Origin: JAFMIT01 sp049421205
Lineage (GTDB): Bacteria > Actinomycetota > Actinomycetes > S36-B12 > UBA5976
Direction of reading: 5' to 3'
NCBI GenBank assembly: GCA_049421205.1
Contig: JBMSMQ010000003.1
Span: forward strand, 1-62,153
DNA length: 62,153 nucleotides
The notes under the pieces were generated by a model, which worked only from the letters and a program-made list of their open reading frames with translations, searched no databases and was not told the DNA's origin. A program made the translations under genes and the position numbers. Positions 1 through 7,605 of this stretch are shown piece by piece (position 1 is the first letter of the stretch; the number at the start of each line of letters is the position of its first letter).

Positions 1-2035
1 TGTAGGCAAGTTCAAAACCAAATGCTGGGTCATAGGCGAGGACTCCAGGGTTCGTTGATGCAAGTAGGTGCGAATGCCCATCGTTATGTTGTAGACCTTC
101 ACCCATCAATGTCGTTCGGCCAGCAGTTGCCCCAAGTGCGAATCCGCGTGTCATTTGGTCCATCGCGAGCCAGAATGAATCAGCAGTTCGTTGGAAACCG
201 AACATTGAATAAAAGATGTAGACAGGAATCATTGCGACACCGTGTGTTGAATAGGAAGTTCCTGCTGCAACGAAAGAGGCAACTGAACCTGCTTCGTTAA
301 TACCTTCGTGCAGGATTTGTCCAGATGTGCTTTCTTTGTATGAAAGCATCAGGTCTTTATCAACTGGCGTATATAACTGTCCGTGCGGCGAATAAATCTT
401 GAGTGTAGGGAAGATTGAATCCATTCCAAAGGTACGCGCTTCATCCGGAATGATAGGAACAAAGTGTGCACCGAGTCCTTCAATTTTGGTCAGATCCTTA
501 AGTAATCGAACAAAGGCCATCGTGGTTGCAACATTTTGATTACCTGAACCTCGAAGTACGACCTCGTAGTCTTCATCTTTTGGTTGCGTAAGTGCAGGTG
601 CATAAGAGTTTCTACGGGGAATTGAACCACCGAGAGCATCGCGTCGTGATTTCAAATAGGCAGCAACGTCCGAATCATCTTCAGGTTTGTAATACGGTGG
701 TAGATACGGATCAAGTTTGTCGTCACTAATTGGGATTCGCAAAGTATCACGAAATTCTTTGAGATCTTCAAGGGTCATTTTCTTCATCTGATGTGTTGCA
801 TTTCTTCCAGCAAAGTGTGAACCCAGTTTCCAACCTTTCACCGTCTTTGCCAGAATCACTGTCGGCTGGCCTTTATGTTCCATTGCAGCTTTGTAGGCGG
901 AATACACCTTGATGTAGTCATGTCCACCACGCTGCAAAGCCCAAAGTTCATCATCAGTCATATGTTCAACAAGTGCTTTCGTGCGAGGATCTTTGTTGAA
1001 GAAGTGTTCACGTAAATATGCACCATTTGATGCTCGTAAAGTTTGGAAGTCTCCATCGAGCGTGTTATTCATCAATTGAATGAGTGCGCCGTCAACATCT
1101 TTGGCTAATAACTCATCCCAACCACGACCCCACACCACTTTGAGCACATTCCAGCCAGCGCCTCGGAATATGGATTCAAGTTCTTGGATAATTTTTCCGT
1201 TACCACGAACTGGACCATCAAGACGCTGTAAGTTGCAATTGATGACAAAAGTTAAGTTATCGAGTTTTTCGCGTGATGCGAGTCCAATTGCACCAAGGGA
1301 TTCAACCTCATCTACTTCACCATCACCAAGAAACGCCCAGACGTGTTGATCGGAGGTATCTTTAATACCGCGATTATGAAGGTAGCGATTGAAACGAGCC
1401 TGATAAATCGCGTGTAATGGACCAAGTCCCATTGACACAGTTGGGAATTGCCAAAACTCTGGCATCAAGCGTGGATGCGGATAGGAAGAGACAGAACCTG
1501 ATGGATGGGAAAGTTCTTGTCGAAAACCGTTGAGATCATCTTCACTGAGTCGACCTTCAAGAAATGCGCGCGCATAGATTCCTGGACTTGCGTGACCCTG
1601 GAAGAAAATTTGATCTCCGCCACTTGGATGATCAATACCTTTGAAGAAATGATTAAATCCAACCTCATACAACGTCGCAGCCGATGCATATGTTGAAATG
1701 TGACCACCGACAGATAACCCAGGTCGTTGCGCACGATGCACCATAATTGCAGCATTCCAACGAATATAGGAGCGGATTCTCGCTTCCATAATTTCATCAC
1801 CAGGGTAGTTGGGTTCATCTTGAGGTGCGATGGTGTTGATGTAATCCGTACTTCGGACACCCGGAACTCCAAGATGAGTGCGACCAGAGTGACGGAGTAA
1901 TTCCAGCATCACAGTACGAGCACGAGTTGCACCTTTTTCGGCCACTAAGGCATCAAGTGATTCAAGCCATTCCTTTGTTTCTTCAGGATCTGTATCGATG
2001 TATTGGCTTGGGATTCCGAAGTCATTGTCGCTCAT
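1..2035 (-). CDS. aceE: Pyruvate dehydrogenase E1 component, homodimeric type (3' end beyond window)
   Basis: Decarboxylates pyruvate with thiamine diphosphate and passes the acetyl group to lipoylated E2. About 678 codons are present and the C-terminal quarter of a usual ~900-residue AceE lies left of base 1. Reading from the ATG at 2035, the protein starts MSDNDFGIPSQYID and carries the ThDP/Mg region FLGDGEVDEVES followed by INCNLQRLDGPVRGN, both typical of AceE. The ATG has a good ribosome site (AAAAGGA, 4 bases upstream). It is divergent from DUF3052, as in other actinobacteria. The E2, E3 and lipoate-synthesis genes that complete the complex are at 35.6-45.9 kb. Confidence 0.95.
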   Translation of the reverse strand, partial: MSDNDFGIPSQYIDTDPEETKEWLESLDALVAEKGATRARTVMLELLRHSGRTHLGVPGVRSTDYINTIAPQDEPNYPGDEIMEARIRSYIRWNAAIMVHRAQRPGLSVGGHISTYASAATLYEVGFNHFFKGIDHPSGGDQIFFQGHASPGIYARAFLEGRLSEDDLNGFRQELSHPSGSVSSYPHPRLMPEFWQFPTVSMGLGPLHAIYQARFNRYLHNRGIKDTSDQHVWAFLGDGEVDEVESLGAIGLASREKLDNLTFVINCNLQRLDGPVRGNGKIIQELESIFRGAGWNVLKVVWGRGWDELLAKDVDGALIQLMNNTLDGDFQTLRASNGAYLREHFFNKDPRTKALVEHMTDDELWALQRGGHDYIKVYSAYKAAMEHKGQPTVILAKTVKGWKLGSHFAGRNATHQMKKMTLEDLKEFRDTLRIPISDDKLDPYLPPYYKPEDDSDVAAYLKSRRDALGGSIPRRNSYAPALTQPKDEDYEVVLRGSGNQNVATTMAFVRLLKDLTKIEGLGAHFVPIIPDEARTFGMDSIFPTLKIYSPHGQLYTPVDKDLMLSYKESTSGQILHEGINEAGSVASFVAAGTSYSTHGVAMIPVYIFYSMFGFQRTADSFWLAMDQMTRGFALGATAGRTTLMGEGLQHNDGHSHLLASTNPGVLAYDPAFGFELAY

Positions 2036-2173
2036 AGCGTCCTTTTCGTACGGTGATGCTGCTTCGTGGGTGGTGGTGCAGCGTGCTCATTTTCCCACAT
2101 TGCAAGGTTGGAGTCCACGTGGAGGTCGAAATCACCAAATAGCCCAGAATCTCCGCGAATTGTGCCTCGAAAG

Positions 2174-2208
2174 TTGCCAATTTGCCCACAACCTAGTGGG
2201 ATACCCTC
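2174..2208 (+). promoter_or_regulatory. Putative leaderless promoter of the DUF3052 gene
   Basis: TTGCCA (2174-2179), a 17-base spacer, then TGGGAT (2197-2202), whose last base is six bases before the GTG at 2209. No ribosome-binding site fits between, so the mRNA would begin at or next to the start codon. The -10 is weak (no TA at its start). Confidence 0.4.
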
Positions 2209-2625
2209 GTGCAAAATTCGCCGGCGACGAATCTCGTTTCGAGCTTAGGTATTTCACCTTCTTCAGTCGTTCTAGAAATTGGATATGACTCAGATTGTGC
2301 TGACGAAGTACGTGGTGCATTTCGTGAAGCATCTGGCAACGAACTTGTTGATGAAGAGTACACAGATCCAGTCGATGCGGTGCTTGTTTGGTTCAGACTT
2401 GATGATGATGATTTAGTTGAATTGCTGATGGATGCAATTGCACCATTAACAGAGAACGGTGTTATCTGGTTGCTAACTCCAAAACCACAACAAGATGGCC
2501 ACGTGGAACCAGCAGATATTGCTGATGCTGCACCGTCTGCTGGATTACAGGTGACGAAGACTCTCAGTGCATCGAAGACGTGGCAAGGTACTAGATTGGT
2601 AACAAGAAAGATTGGTAAGCGTTAA
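2209..2625 (+). CDS. DUF3052 family protein
   Basis: A 138-residue actinobacterial protein of unknown function, equivalent (from memory) to Rv2239c, which likewise lies between aceE and the peroxiredoxin gene ahpE. The sequence reads like a small Rossmann-type fold: a hydrophobic strand VVLEIGYD near residue 20, an acidic middle part, VDAVLVWFRLDDDDL near 60, and GVIWLLTPK near 85; no catalytic motif is obvious. The start is GTG. Its stop shares a base with the next start (TAATG), so it is translationally coupled to the peroxiredoxin. A role linked to redox or PDH function is only suggested by the conserved neighbourhood. Confidence 0.85.
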   Translation: MQNSPATNLVSSLGISPSSVVLEIGYDSDCADEVRGAFREASGNELVDEEYTDPVDAVLVWFRLDDDDLVELLMDAIAPLTENGVIWLLTPKPQQDGHVEPADIADAAPSAGLQVTKTLSASKTWQGTRLVTRKIGKR

Positions 2626-3083
2626 TGGGATTAGCCATTGGCCAGTTGGCACCCACATTCACATTGAAAAGCTCAGATGCGATTGATGTGTCACTAAAGG
2701 AATTTCGTGGGAAGAAAGTGCTTCTTGTTTTCTATCCATTTTCTTTCACAGGGATTTGTACAAAAGAGCTGTGTGCAATTCGTGACAATGAGAACGATTT
2801 TCTTGATGATGACACAGTCGTCATTTCTATCTCATGTGATTCACATTACGTGTTACAGAATTTCAAGAACCAAGAAAATTTCACCCATATTCTGTTATCC
2901 GACTTTTGGCCACATGGAGACGTCAGTCGGGCTTACGGGGTATTCAATGAAGAACGTGGAATGGCAATTAGAGGTTCATTCTTGATTGATTGTGAAGGCA
3001 TTCTTCGCTGGTCCGTCATAAACCAACCAGGAGATGCTCGTTCAACCAGTGCCTATCGCGAAGCGCTGAAGGCCATCGGGTAA
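2625..3083 (+). CDS. Peroxiredoxin, AhpE-like
   Basis: Thiol peroxidase of the AhpC/TSA fold, 152 residues, cytoplasmic, reducing peroxides through a peroxidatic cysteine. The motif PFSFTGIC puts that residue at Cys45 within the PxxxTxxC signature; the conserved Arg is in RGSFLID near residue 116. A second cysteine (Cys50, in CTKELC) lies five residues on; the 1-Cys AhpE group has no classical resolving cysteine, and whether Cys50 serves as one cannot be told from sequence. Coupled to DUF3052 by a one-base overlap. The order aceE / DUF3052 / ahpE is conserved in actinobacteria. Confidence 0.9.
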   Translation: MGLAIGQLAPTFTLKSSDAIDVSLKEFRGKKVLLVFYPFSFTGICTKELCAIRDNENDFLDDDTVVISISCDSHYVLQNFKNQENFTHILLSDFWPHGDVSRAYGVFNEERGMAIRGSFLIDCEGILRWSVINQPGDARSTSAYREALKAIG

Positions 3084-3097
3084 CCTTCGACCCCCTC

Positions 3098-3174
3098 GGG
3101 CGTGTAGCTCAGTTGGTTAGAGCACCGGTCTTACAAACCGGTGGTCGGGGGTTCGAGTCCCCCCGCGCCCACCA
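3098..3174 (+). tRNA. tRNA-Val (anticodon TAC)
   Basis: Complete cloverleaf: acceptor GGGCGTG pairs with CGCGCCC (one G-U), D-arm TAGCTCAGTTGGTTAGAGC, anticodon stem CCGGT/ACCGG with loop CTTACAA (anticodon TAC, valine), T-arm GGGGGTTCGAGTCCCCC. Discriminator A at 3171 and an encoded CCA at 3172-3174. It lies 14 bases after the peroxiredoxin stop and 15 bases before the Nif3-like start. Confidence 0.97.
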
Positions 3175-3188
3175 ACCACAATTAACCT

Positions 3189-3965
3189 GTGTCAACTACA
3201 GTGAAGAATCTTTTATCTGTTCTCAATCAACTTTTTCCTCCCGATTTAGCAAGTGAATGGGATTCGATAGGGATCATTCAAGGAAAGAAATCACAAACGA
3301 TTTCAGGAATATTGTTGTGTGTCGACATTACGACTGACACGTTTCTTGAGGCGCAAAGACTTGGCCTTGATGCAATCGTTTCGCATCATCCACTCTATTT
3401 GGAAGACGAACTTCCACTTCAATACAAACTCAACATAATGAAAGAGTCGCATGAGCGATCCATCGCGCTTTTGAATGTTCACACGAATGCTGATGCAATG
3501 AATCCAGGTGTGAGTGATGCACTGGCTCAATTACTCGGTGTGAAGCACCTTGAGGTTCTTGAACCGCTCTCTGATGCACGATATGGAATTGGTCGAATTG
3601 GTGACGTAGCAGAAATGAGTCACGCAGATTTTGTTGCACATATTCAGCGCTCTTTACCAGGAAGTGTCGTTCGTTCAACTCGCGCCATGACAGAGAGCGT
3701 GAAGCGAGTAGCACTTTGTGCCGGATCCGGTGCTTCTTTGTTGCCTTTGGTCAGAGTGACTGATGCCGATGTTTACATCACATCCGACTTGAAACATCAT
3801 GCTGTCAGTGAGCACCTCCAAGAAGGGGGATGTTCTCTCATTGACATTGACCACGGTGTTGCCGAATCGCTTTTTCTGGAAGGATTGAAAGCATCACTTG
3901 AAGAAATCCTTGAAGTGAAAGTCATTGTCAGTGAATTGCCTTTTGGAAACTGGGTAGCACAATAA
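3189..3965 (+). CDS. Nif3-like dinuclear metal-centre protein (DUF34 family)
   Basis: 258-residue member of the DUF34/NIF3 family (YbgI, often annotated GTP cyclohydrolase 1 type 2 homologue). Family members bind two metal ions; the cellular role is not firmly settled. Visible ligand motifs are SHHPLY near residue 65, NVHTNAD near 97, and a C-terminal DHGVAES near 220. The chosen start is GTG at 3189; a second in-frame GTG lies four codons on. The gene begins 15 bases after the CCA of tRNA-Val, so it may be transcribed with the tRNA. It is followed after 4 bases by the zinc-ribbon gene, the same pair as Rv2230c-Rv2229c (from memory). Confidence 0.9.
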   Translation: MSTTVKNLLSVLNQLFPPDLASEWDSIGIIQGKKSQTISGILLCVDITTDTFLEAQRLGLDAIVSHHPLYLEDELPLQYKLNIMKESHERSIALLNVHTNADAMNPGVSDALAQLLGVKHLEVLEPLSDARYGIGRIGDVAEMSHADFVAHIQRSLPGSVVRSTRAMTESVKRVALCAGSGASLLPLVRVTDADVYITSDLKHHAVSEHLQEGGCSLIDIDHGVAESLFLEGLKASLEEILEVKVIVSELPFGNWVAQ

Positions 3966-3969
3966 CCCT

Positions 3970-4707
3970 ATGGCCGTATATTCCGAAGAAGAATTCCTCA
4001 CATTACTTGATATCAGTGAAATGGATAAACGGCTCACGCAATTGAGATTTAGAAAAGAGAACCTTTCCGAGGCACATGTATTGCAGGAAATCACTGTGCG
4101 TGCCCGTGATTTGCAAATTCAAGGAGTTGAACTACAAGCAGAATTAGTCGAGTTACAGGATCATGTGACAAAGGCAGAAATTGATGTTGAGCAAGTCGCT
4201 TCACGCATGAAAAAAGACCAGGACCTTTTGGATTCTGGTTCGATCACTGACTCAAAACAATTACTCGAATTGCAGCATGAACTTGGAAATCTACAAAAGA
4301 GATTGACCGAACTTGAAGATGTCGAACTTGAGGCTCTTTCAAATGTTGAAGAGGTAAAGTCCAAAATACAAACAATCGAGAACGAAACGAAAATAGTTGA
4401 AGAAGAATTACTTCAGGCGAAAATGGCACTTGAAAAAGCCATTGCAGAAGTTGATCTAGAAATTCAAACACTAGAAGATGAATCAAATCGCGCACTCAGC
4501 ACACTTAATAGCAGTCTTCAGGATTTGTATCTCAAGATTCGACGCGACAAAGGAATTGGTGCGGCAAAGCTCAACGGAAGTAAGTGTGAAAGCTGTCATC
4601 TTGAACTAAGAGGAAGTGAATTTTCGGAAATAAAGAACTTTCCGCTGAATGAACTTGTGAGATGTCCTGAATGTAAAACCATTTTGATCAGGGTCGAGCG
4701 TGTCTAA
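3970..4707 (+). CDS. C4-type zinc-ribbon coiled-coil protein (DUF164-like)
   Basis: 245 residues. Residues ~10-195 are almost uninterrupted charged heptads (long coiled coil). The C-terminus carries a four-cysteine zinc ribbon, CESCH and CPEC about 25 residues apart. This layout is that of the CT398/DUF164 group, for which no enzymatic function is established. It sits 4 bases after the Nif3 gene and its last 8 bases overlap the RNase HI start, so all three form one operon; actinobacteria commonly keep this trio together. Confidence 0.88.
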   Translation: MAVYSEEEFLTLLDISEMDKRLTQLRFRKENLSEAHVLQEITVRARDLQIQGVELQAELVELQDHVTKAEIDVEQVASRMKKDQDLLDSGSITDSKQLLELQHELGNLQKRLTELEDVELEALSNVEEVKSKIQTIENETKIVEEELLQAKMALEKAIAEVDLEIQTLEDESNRALSTLNSSLQDLYLKIRRDKGIGAAKLNGSKCESCHLELRGSEFSEIKNFPLNELVRCPECKTILIRVERV

Positions 4708-5143
4708 ACACATTCTGTATGCGGATGGTGCATCGCGTGGAAATCCTGGTCCTGCTGCATACGGATCGATTGTTTTTGATCATGCGGGAAATGTTGTTGC
4801 CGAACTTGCCGGGTATTTGGACGTTGCAACCAACAATTTTGCTGAATACTACGGACTGATTACAGGATTAGAGTTTCTCAGTACCATCTCAGCTCCGCCA
4901 CTTGTCGAAATCAGAATGGATTCAAAATTAGTTGTTGAACAAATGTCGGGAAAGTGGAAAATCAAACATCCGGATATGCGCGAGCTTGCACTTGCTGCCC
5001 AAAAACTCTTGAGTGGTTTCACCCCGACATTTGTCTGGATTCCACGTGAAGAGAATGCGCGAGCAGATGCACTTGCAAATGAGGCGCTCGATAATGCAAG
5101 ACGAGGGCTGTTGGACCCCATTCTTCGCCGTTACTCAAGTTAA
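4700..5143 (+). CDS. rnhA: Ribonuclease HI
   Basis: Cleaves the RNA strand of RNA-DNA hybrids. 147 residues with the acidic set in order: YADGASRGNPGP (first Asp), NNFAEYYGLITGLE (Glu), RMDSKLVVEQMSG (Asp), and ARADALANEA (last Asp). WKIKHPDM matches the family's substrate-handling region. The start is GTG inside the end of the zinc-ribbon gene. In mycobacteria the equivalent gene (Rv2228c, from memory) is fused to a CobC-like phosphatase domain; here only the RNase H domain is present. Confidence 0.93.
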   Translation: MSKHILYADGASRGNPGPAAYGSIVFDHAGNVVAELAGYLDVATNNFAEYYGLITGLEFLSTISAPPLVEIRMDSKLVVEQMSGKWKIKHPDMRELALAAQKLLSGFTPTFVWIPREENARADALANEALDNARRGLLDPILRRYSS

Positions 5144-5229
5144 TATAAGCACGAATTGCCCGAATTACAGTGACGATTTTGAATTAAATTTACTGAAAAA
5201 ATCTTGAAAGTTTTGTATTTTCGTATTAA

Positions 5230-5380
5230 ACAATCCCTGCGAAAACAGACTTCCGCCACTTCTAGAGCAAACAAGCTCGGAGCGATTGCCTCGGTCGCAA
5301 TCCAGGTCCCCACCTGTTGGTATGTGTCGTTCGCACGGAAGGTCCGCCGCTGTTATAAGTGAGCGGACCTTCGCCTTTTT
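5230..5380 (+). ncRNA. Candidate structured small RNA ahead of rnpB
   Basis: The 270-base gap between rnhA and rnpB holds no convincing reading frame but a run of short perfect stems: GAGC/GCTC (about 5264-5278), GATTGC/GCAATC (loop CTCGGTC), CAGGT/ACCTG (loop CCCC), GTG/CAC, and finally a nine-pair terminator. It does not match SRP RNA, tmRNA or 6S RNA motifs that I know, nor the paired six-C loops of 6C RNA. The 5' end is a guess. The alternative is that this is simply a long structured 3' UTR of the Nif3-rnhA operon. Confidence 0.4.
5339..5380 (+). terminator. Rho-independent terminator
   Basis: Perfect nine-pair stem AAGGTCCGC (5339-5347) / GCGGACCTT (5363-5371), then CGCC and a run of five T (5376-5380). 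It ends either the small-RNA candidate or the rnhA operon; its T-run overlaps the -35 of rnpB. Confidence 0.85.
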
Positions 5381-5413
5381 GGAAACGATGATTTCAAGGC
5401 TATGCTCACCCTG
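5379..5413 (+). promoter_or_regulatory. rnpB promoter
   Basis: TTTGGA or TTGGAA as -35 just after the upstream terminator, 16-17 bases, then TATGCT (5401-5406) as -10. The first paired base of the RNase P RNA, 5414, is eight bases beyond the -10, consistent with direct initiation of the RNA. Confidence 0.6.
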
Positions 5414-5774
5414 ACGAGTGAATCAGATGAACGCAGTTTCGACTGAGGAAAGTCCGGGCTCCATAGAGTGCAGTGGTGGGTAATACCCACCCAGAGTGAT
5501 CTGCGGGAAAGTGCCACAGAAAAAATACCGCCAAGCAATTGGTAAGGGTGAAAAGGTGGTGTAAGAGACCACCGCACATAAGGTGACTTATGTGGCAGGG
5601 CAAACCCCACTGGGAGCAAGGTCAAGAGGGTGGAAACACCTGTGTGAACGCACTGACATTGTCAGAGGAGTGCGACTCGTACGAGTTCACGGGTAGACCG
5701 CAAGACAATTGTGGTAACGCAATTGCTAGATAGATGTTCATCCGCGACAGAACCCGGCTTATCGATTCACTCGT
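5414..5774 (+). ncRNA. rnpB: RNase P RNA, bacterial class A
   Basis: Catalytic RNA that matures tRNA 5' ends. The universal core GAGGAAAGTCCGGGCTCC lies near 5446-5463 and its partner ACAGAACCCGGCTTA near 5748-5762; the terminal P1 helix is closed by ACGAGTGAATC (5414-5424) with GATTCACTCGT (5764-5774), an 11-pair perfect match that fixes both ends. A short T-run follows. The SMR gene on the other strand stops five bases downstream. Confidence 0.97.
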
Positions 5775-5778
5775 CGTT

Positions 5779-6096
5779 TTATGCTTGGTTCAAATTCAAA
5801 ACAATGACGCCAACGATGATGATGAGCATGCCGATTAGTGCTTGTTGAGAAAGAGCTTGATCAAAAAGAAAGTATGCACCAAGTGTTGCACCCACAATTC
5901 CTAAGCCTGACCATACTGCGTAGGTCACACCGACTGGAATTGTTTTTAGCGTTTGACTCATAAGAAAAAAGGCGGTGAGATACCCAATCACAACAATGAT
6001 GGATGGTATCAATTTGCTCATCCCATCACTTGCTTTGAGTGCAAGGGTTCCAATGACTTCACTCACAATTGCAAGTCCAAGATAGAGCCACGCCAT
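5779..6096 (-). CDS. Small multidrug resistance (SMR) family transporter
   Basis: 105 residues with four membrane spans, the size and plan of EmrE/QacE/Gdx proteins, which act as dimeric proton-coupled exporters of cationic compounds or guanidinium. The essential membrane glutamate is Glu13 in LAIVSEVIGTLALKAS (Glu14 in EmrE). Substrate class cannot be set from sequence. It is the last gene of the DinB-hydrolase-SMR operon: its ATG shares a base with the hydrolase stop (TAATG). Confidence 0.93.
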   Translation of the reverse strand: MAWLYLGLAIVSEVIGTLALKASDGMSKLIPSIIVVIGYLTAFFLMSQTLKTIPVGVTYAVWSGLGIVGATLGAYFLFDQALSQQALIGMLIIIVGVIVLNLNQA

Positions 6097-7064
6097 TATG
6101 AGTCTCCTTTCAAGAATTCTAAAATGTGCTTCACAAAATCATCGGGATTCTCCTCGTGGGGGAGATGCCCAGTGTCTTTCATAACAATAAGTTCAGCAAC
6201 GTTTTTGACTTTCGCTGCATTTTGAATGCTCACTTGCGTCGGAACAATCACATCGTTATCCCCGGTCACAATCAATGTTCTAGCCTTAAGTTCTTCAATC
6301 GGTGCCGGTTCACCGCGGGCAGCGCTGACGAACTCCCAGAATGCACGTTCCCAATTCTTGACTTGTAATGGTGCGGTATAGCCATTCAAAGTGGCCTTGG
6401 TGATTTTCGATTGATCGAAATAACTGTCATACAGAATCTGCAATCCACTTGTTGCAATTGTTGAGACCAAAATCGGACCGAGATGACGAACTTGAGGAAT
6501 AGAGAAAAGTGGACGTATCCAACCTGGATACGCACCATCACCCGAAATCGCAGGGGCCACGAGTACAAGATTCTTCACACGTAACGGGTTACGTATCGAA
6601 TATTCAAGAGCCAGGGACGCACCTGCAGAATGTCCAATAAGAGTAATTTCTTTGTTTTTACCAAATGTGCTGACTACATCATCAAGCACGATAAGTTGCC
6701 CATCAAACGAATAAGGATTTACATCTTGCCACGCTAAGGGTCGTTCAGTAAATCCAAATGCAGCTCTATCGTATGCGATAACGAAAGAATCTTTGGCAAG
6801 ATCCTCTATCACGTGTTCGAAACTGAAACTTGATGCTCCAAAACCGTGTAACAAGATAATGACCGAATCTGCGTTCTCATCACCTTCAGATTCAAAGTGG
6901 ATGCGATGGTTCAATGAAGTCAAGTAGGTGTCGCTCATACCAAGCACATTTTTGAGAGCCTCACGTTCTGAAAGAGTTCCTGACGTTGAAAAGGGGACAA
7001 AGAATGGCCCGATTGCTACAGTTAAAACGAGAAGTACTAGCGTGAAGCGAAGTTTATGTTTCAT
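6096..7064 (-). CDS. Alpha/beta hydrolase with N-terminal membrane anchor
   Basis: 322 residues. Residues ~7-24 are a hydrophobic segment (signal anchor or uncleaved signal), so the enzyme probably acts at or outside the membrane. The fold signature is clear: oxyanion motif LLHGFGAS near 71, nucleophile elbow GHSAGAS with Ser146, acid in TGDNDVIVP and histidine in DTGHLPHEE near the C-terminus. The substrate is unknown. Four bases overlap the DinB gene upstream (ATGA) and one base overlaps the SMR gene downstream. Confidence 0.88.
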   Translation of the reverse strand: MKHKLRFTLVLLVLTVAIGPFFVPFSTSGTLSEREALKNVLGMSDTYLTSLNHRIHFESEGDENADSVIILLHGFGASSFSFEHVIEDLAKDSFVIAYDRAAFGFTERPLAWQDVNPYSFDGQLIVLDDVVSTFGKNKEITLIGHSAGASLALEYSIRNPLRVKNLVLVAPAISGDGAYPGWIRPLFSIPQVRHLGPILVSTIATSGLQILYDSYFDQSKITKATLNGYTAPLQVKNWERAFWEFVSAARGEPAPIEELKARTLIVTGDNDVIVPTQVSIQNAAKVKNVAELIVMKDTGHLPHEENPDDFVKHILEFLKGDS

Positions 7065-7543
7065 TCGTTGATCTGTGAGTTTTCAAAAACTTCAAATGAC
7101 CAAAGATCAATATCATCAAGATTTAGCGGTTCAAATCCATTTGCTTCCAATGCCGCAGATATTTGTGCTCGATGCTCGGTTGCGTGGTGTATTGCTTGTT
7201 GCAAAATTGTTTCACGATTCCATGTTTTCATCTCAGTACCATTGTGATAGGTCACGGTGCCAGTTTTATCTGCTTCCTGAAGGAGCAGGGCATCCACTTC
7301 TGCAAGTTTGAGAGCAAGAGCTTTCACATCCATCATCGTTGCTGGCTGTTCGAAGTCACTCCAATCACGAATACCAAGTCCGTAGGCGTACCAATCAGCA
7401 CCACCGAGAATATGTTCGCATAAACGCGCAACCGTCCATTCAGGGTTTGAGATATATGCTCCAAGCGCATTATCGGGCAGTTTTGAAAGTTGTTGAAATG
7501 CTTGCTGGTTTGCCCAAGCCATATGACGAAGTCCAAGTTTCAT
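7061..7543 (-). CDS. DinB-like metal-binding protein (TIGR03086-type)
   Basis: 160 residues, four-helix DinB/MDMPI fold. Candidate metal-binding histidines are in RLCEHILGG and AIHHATEHRAQI. In actinobacteria many such proteins are thiol (mycothiol)-dependent transferases, but most have no known substrate. A longer frame begins at a TTG (7582) inside the operator palindrome. I prefer ATG at 7543: the family normally starts just before HMAWANQ, and a TANNNT -10 (TAGTGT) ends seven bases upstream. First gene of an operon with the hydrolase and SMR exporter. Confidence 0.82.
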   Translation of the reverse strand: MKLGLRHMAWANQQAFQQLSKLPDNALGAYISNPEWTVARLCEHILGGADWYAYGLGIRDWSDFEQPATMMDVKALALKLAEVDALLLQEADKTGTVTYHNGTEMKTWNRETILQQAIHHATEHRAQISAALEANGFEPLNLDDIDLWSFEVFENSQINE

Positions 7544-7550
7544 AGCGCAA

Positions 7551-7605
7551 ACACTACTCCGACCATTTAGTTGAACATTCAACTAAATGGTACTACACTA
7601 CGGCT
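7551..7605. promoter_or_regulatory. Divergent leaderless promoters around a perfect 14+2+14 palindrome
   Basis: On the plus strand TTGAAC (7571-7576), 17 bases, TACACT (7594-7599), then six bases to the ATG of the flavin enzyme. On the minus strand TAGTGT (7551-7556) and seven bases to the DinB ATG. Between them 7562-7575 is the exact reverse complement of 7578-7591 (half-site ACCATTTAGTTGAA, centre CA), covering the plus -35. The core TTGAA-N2-TTCAA resembles operators of dimeric MarR-type repressors. Confidence 0.75.

Noticed and set aside
1465..1872. Minus-strand 135-codon frame inside aceE
   Set aside because: Other frame of aceE; the AceE reading continues unbroken through it.
5339..5371. 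Hairpin considered as part of an SRP RNA
   Set aside because: The SRP helix-8 core (GGTCAGG...GGAAGG...AGCAGCC) is absent; the stem plus T-run is a terminator.
5353..5625. Open frame of 90 codons on the minus strand
   Set aside because: It is the complement of RNase P RNA; the RNA core motifs explain the sequence.
7544..7582. Upstream TTG start for the DinB gene
   Set aside because: It would add residues encoded by the operator palindrome and place the start upstream of the promoter -10.
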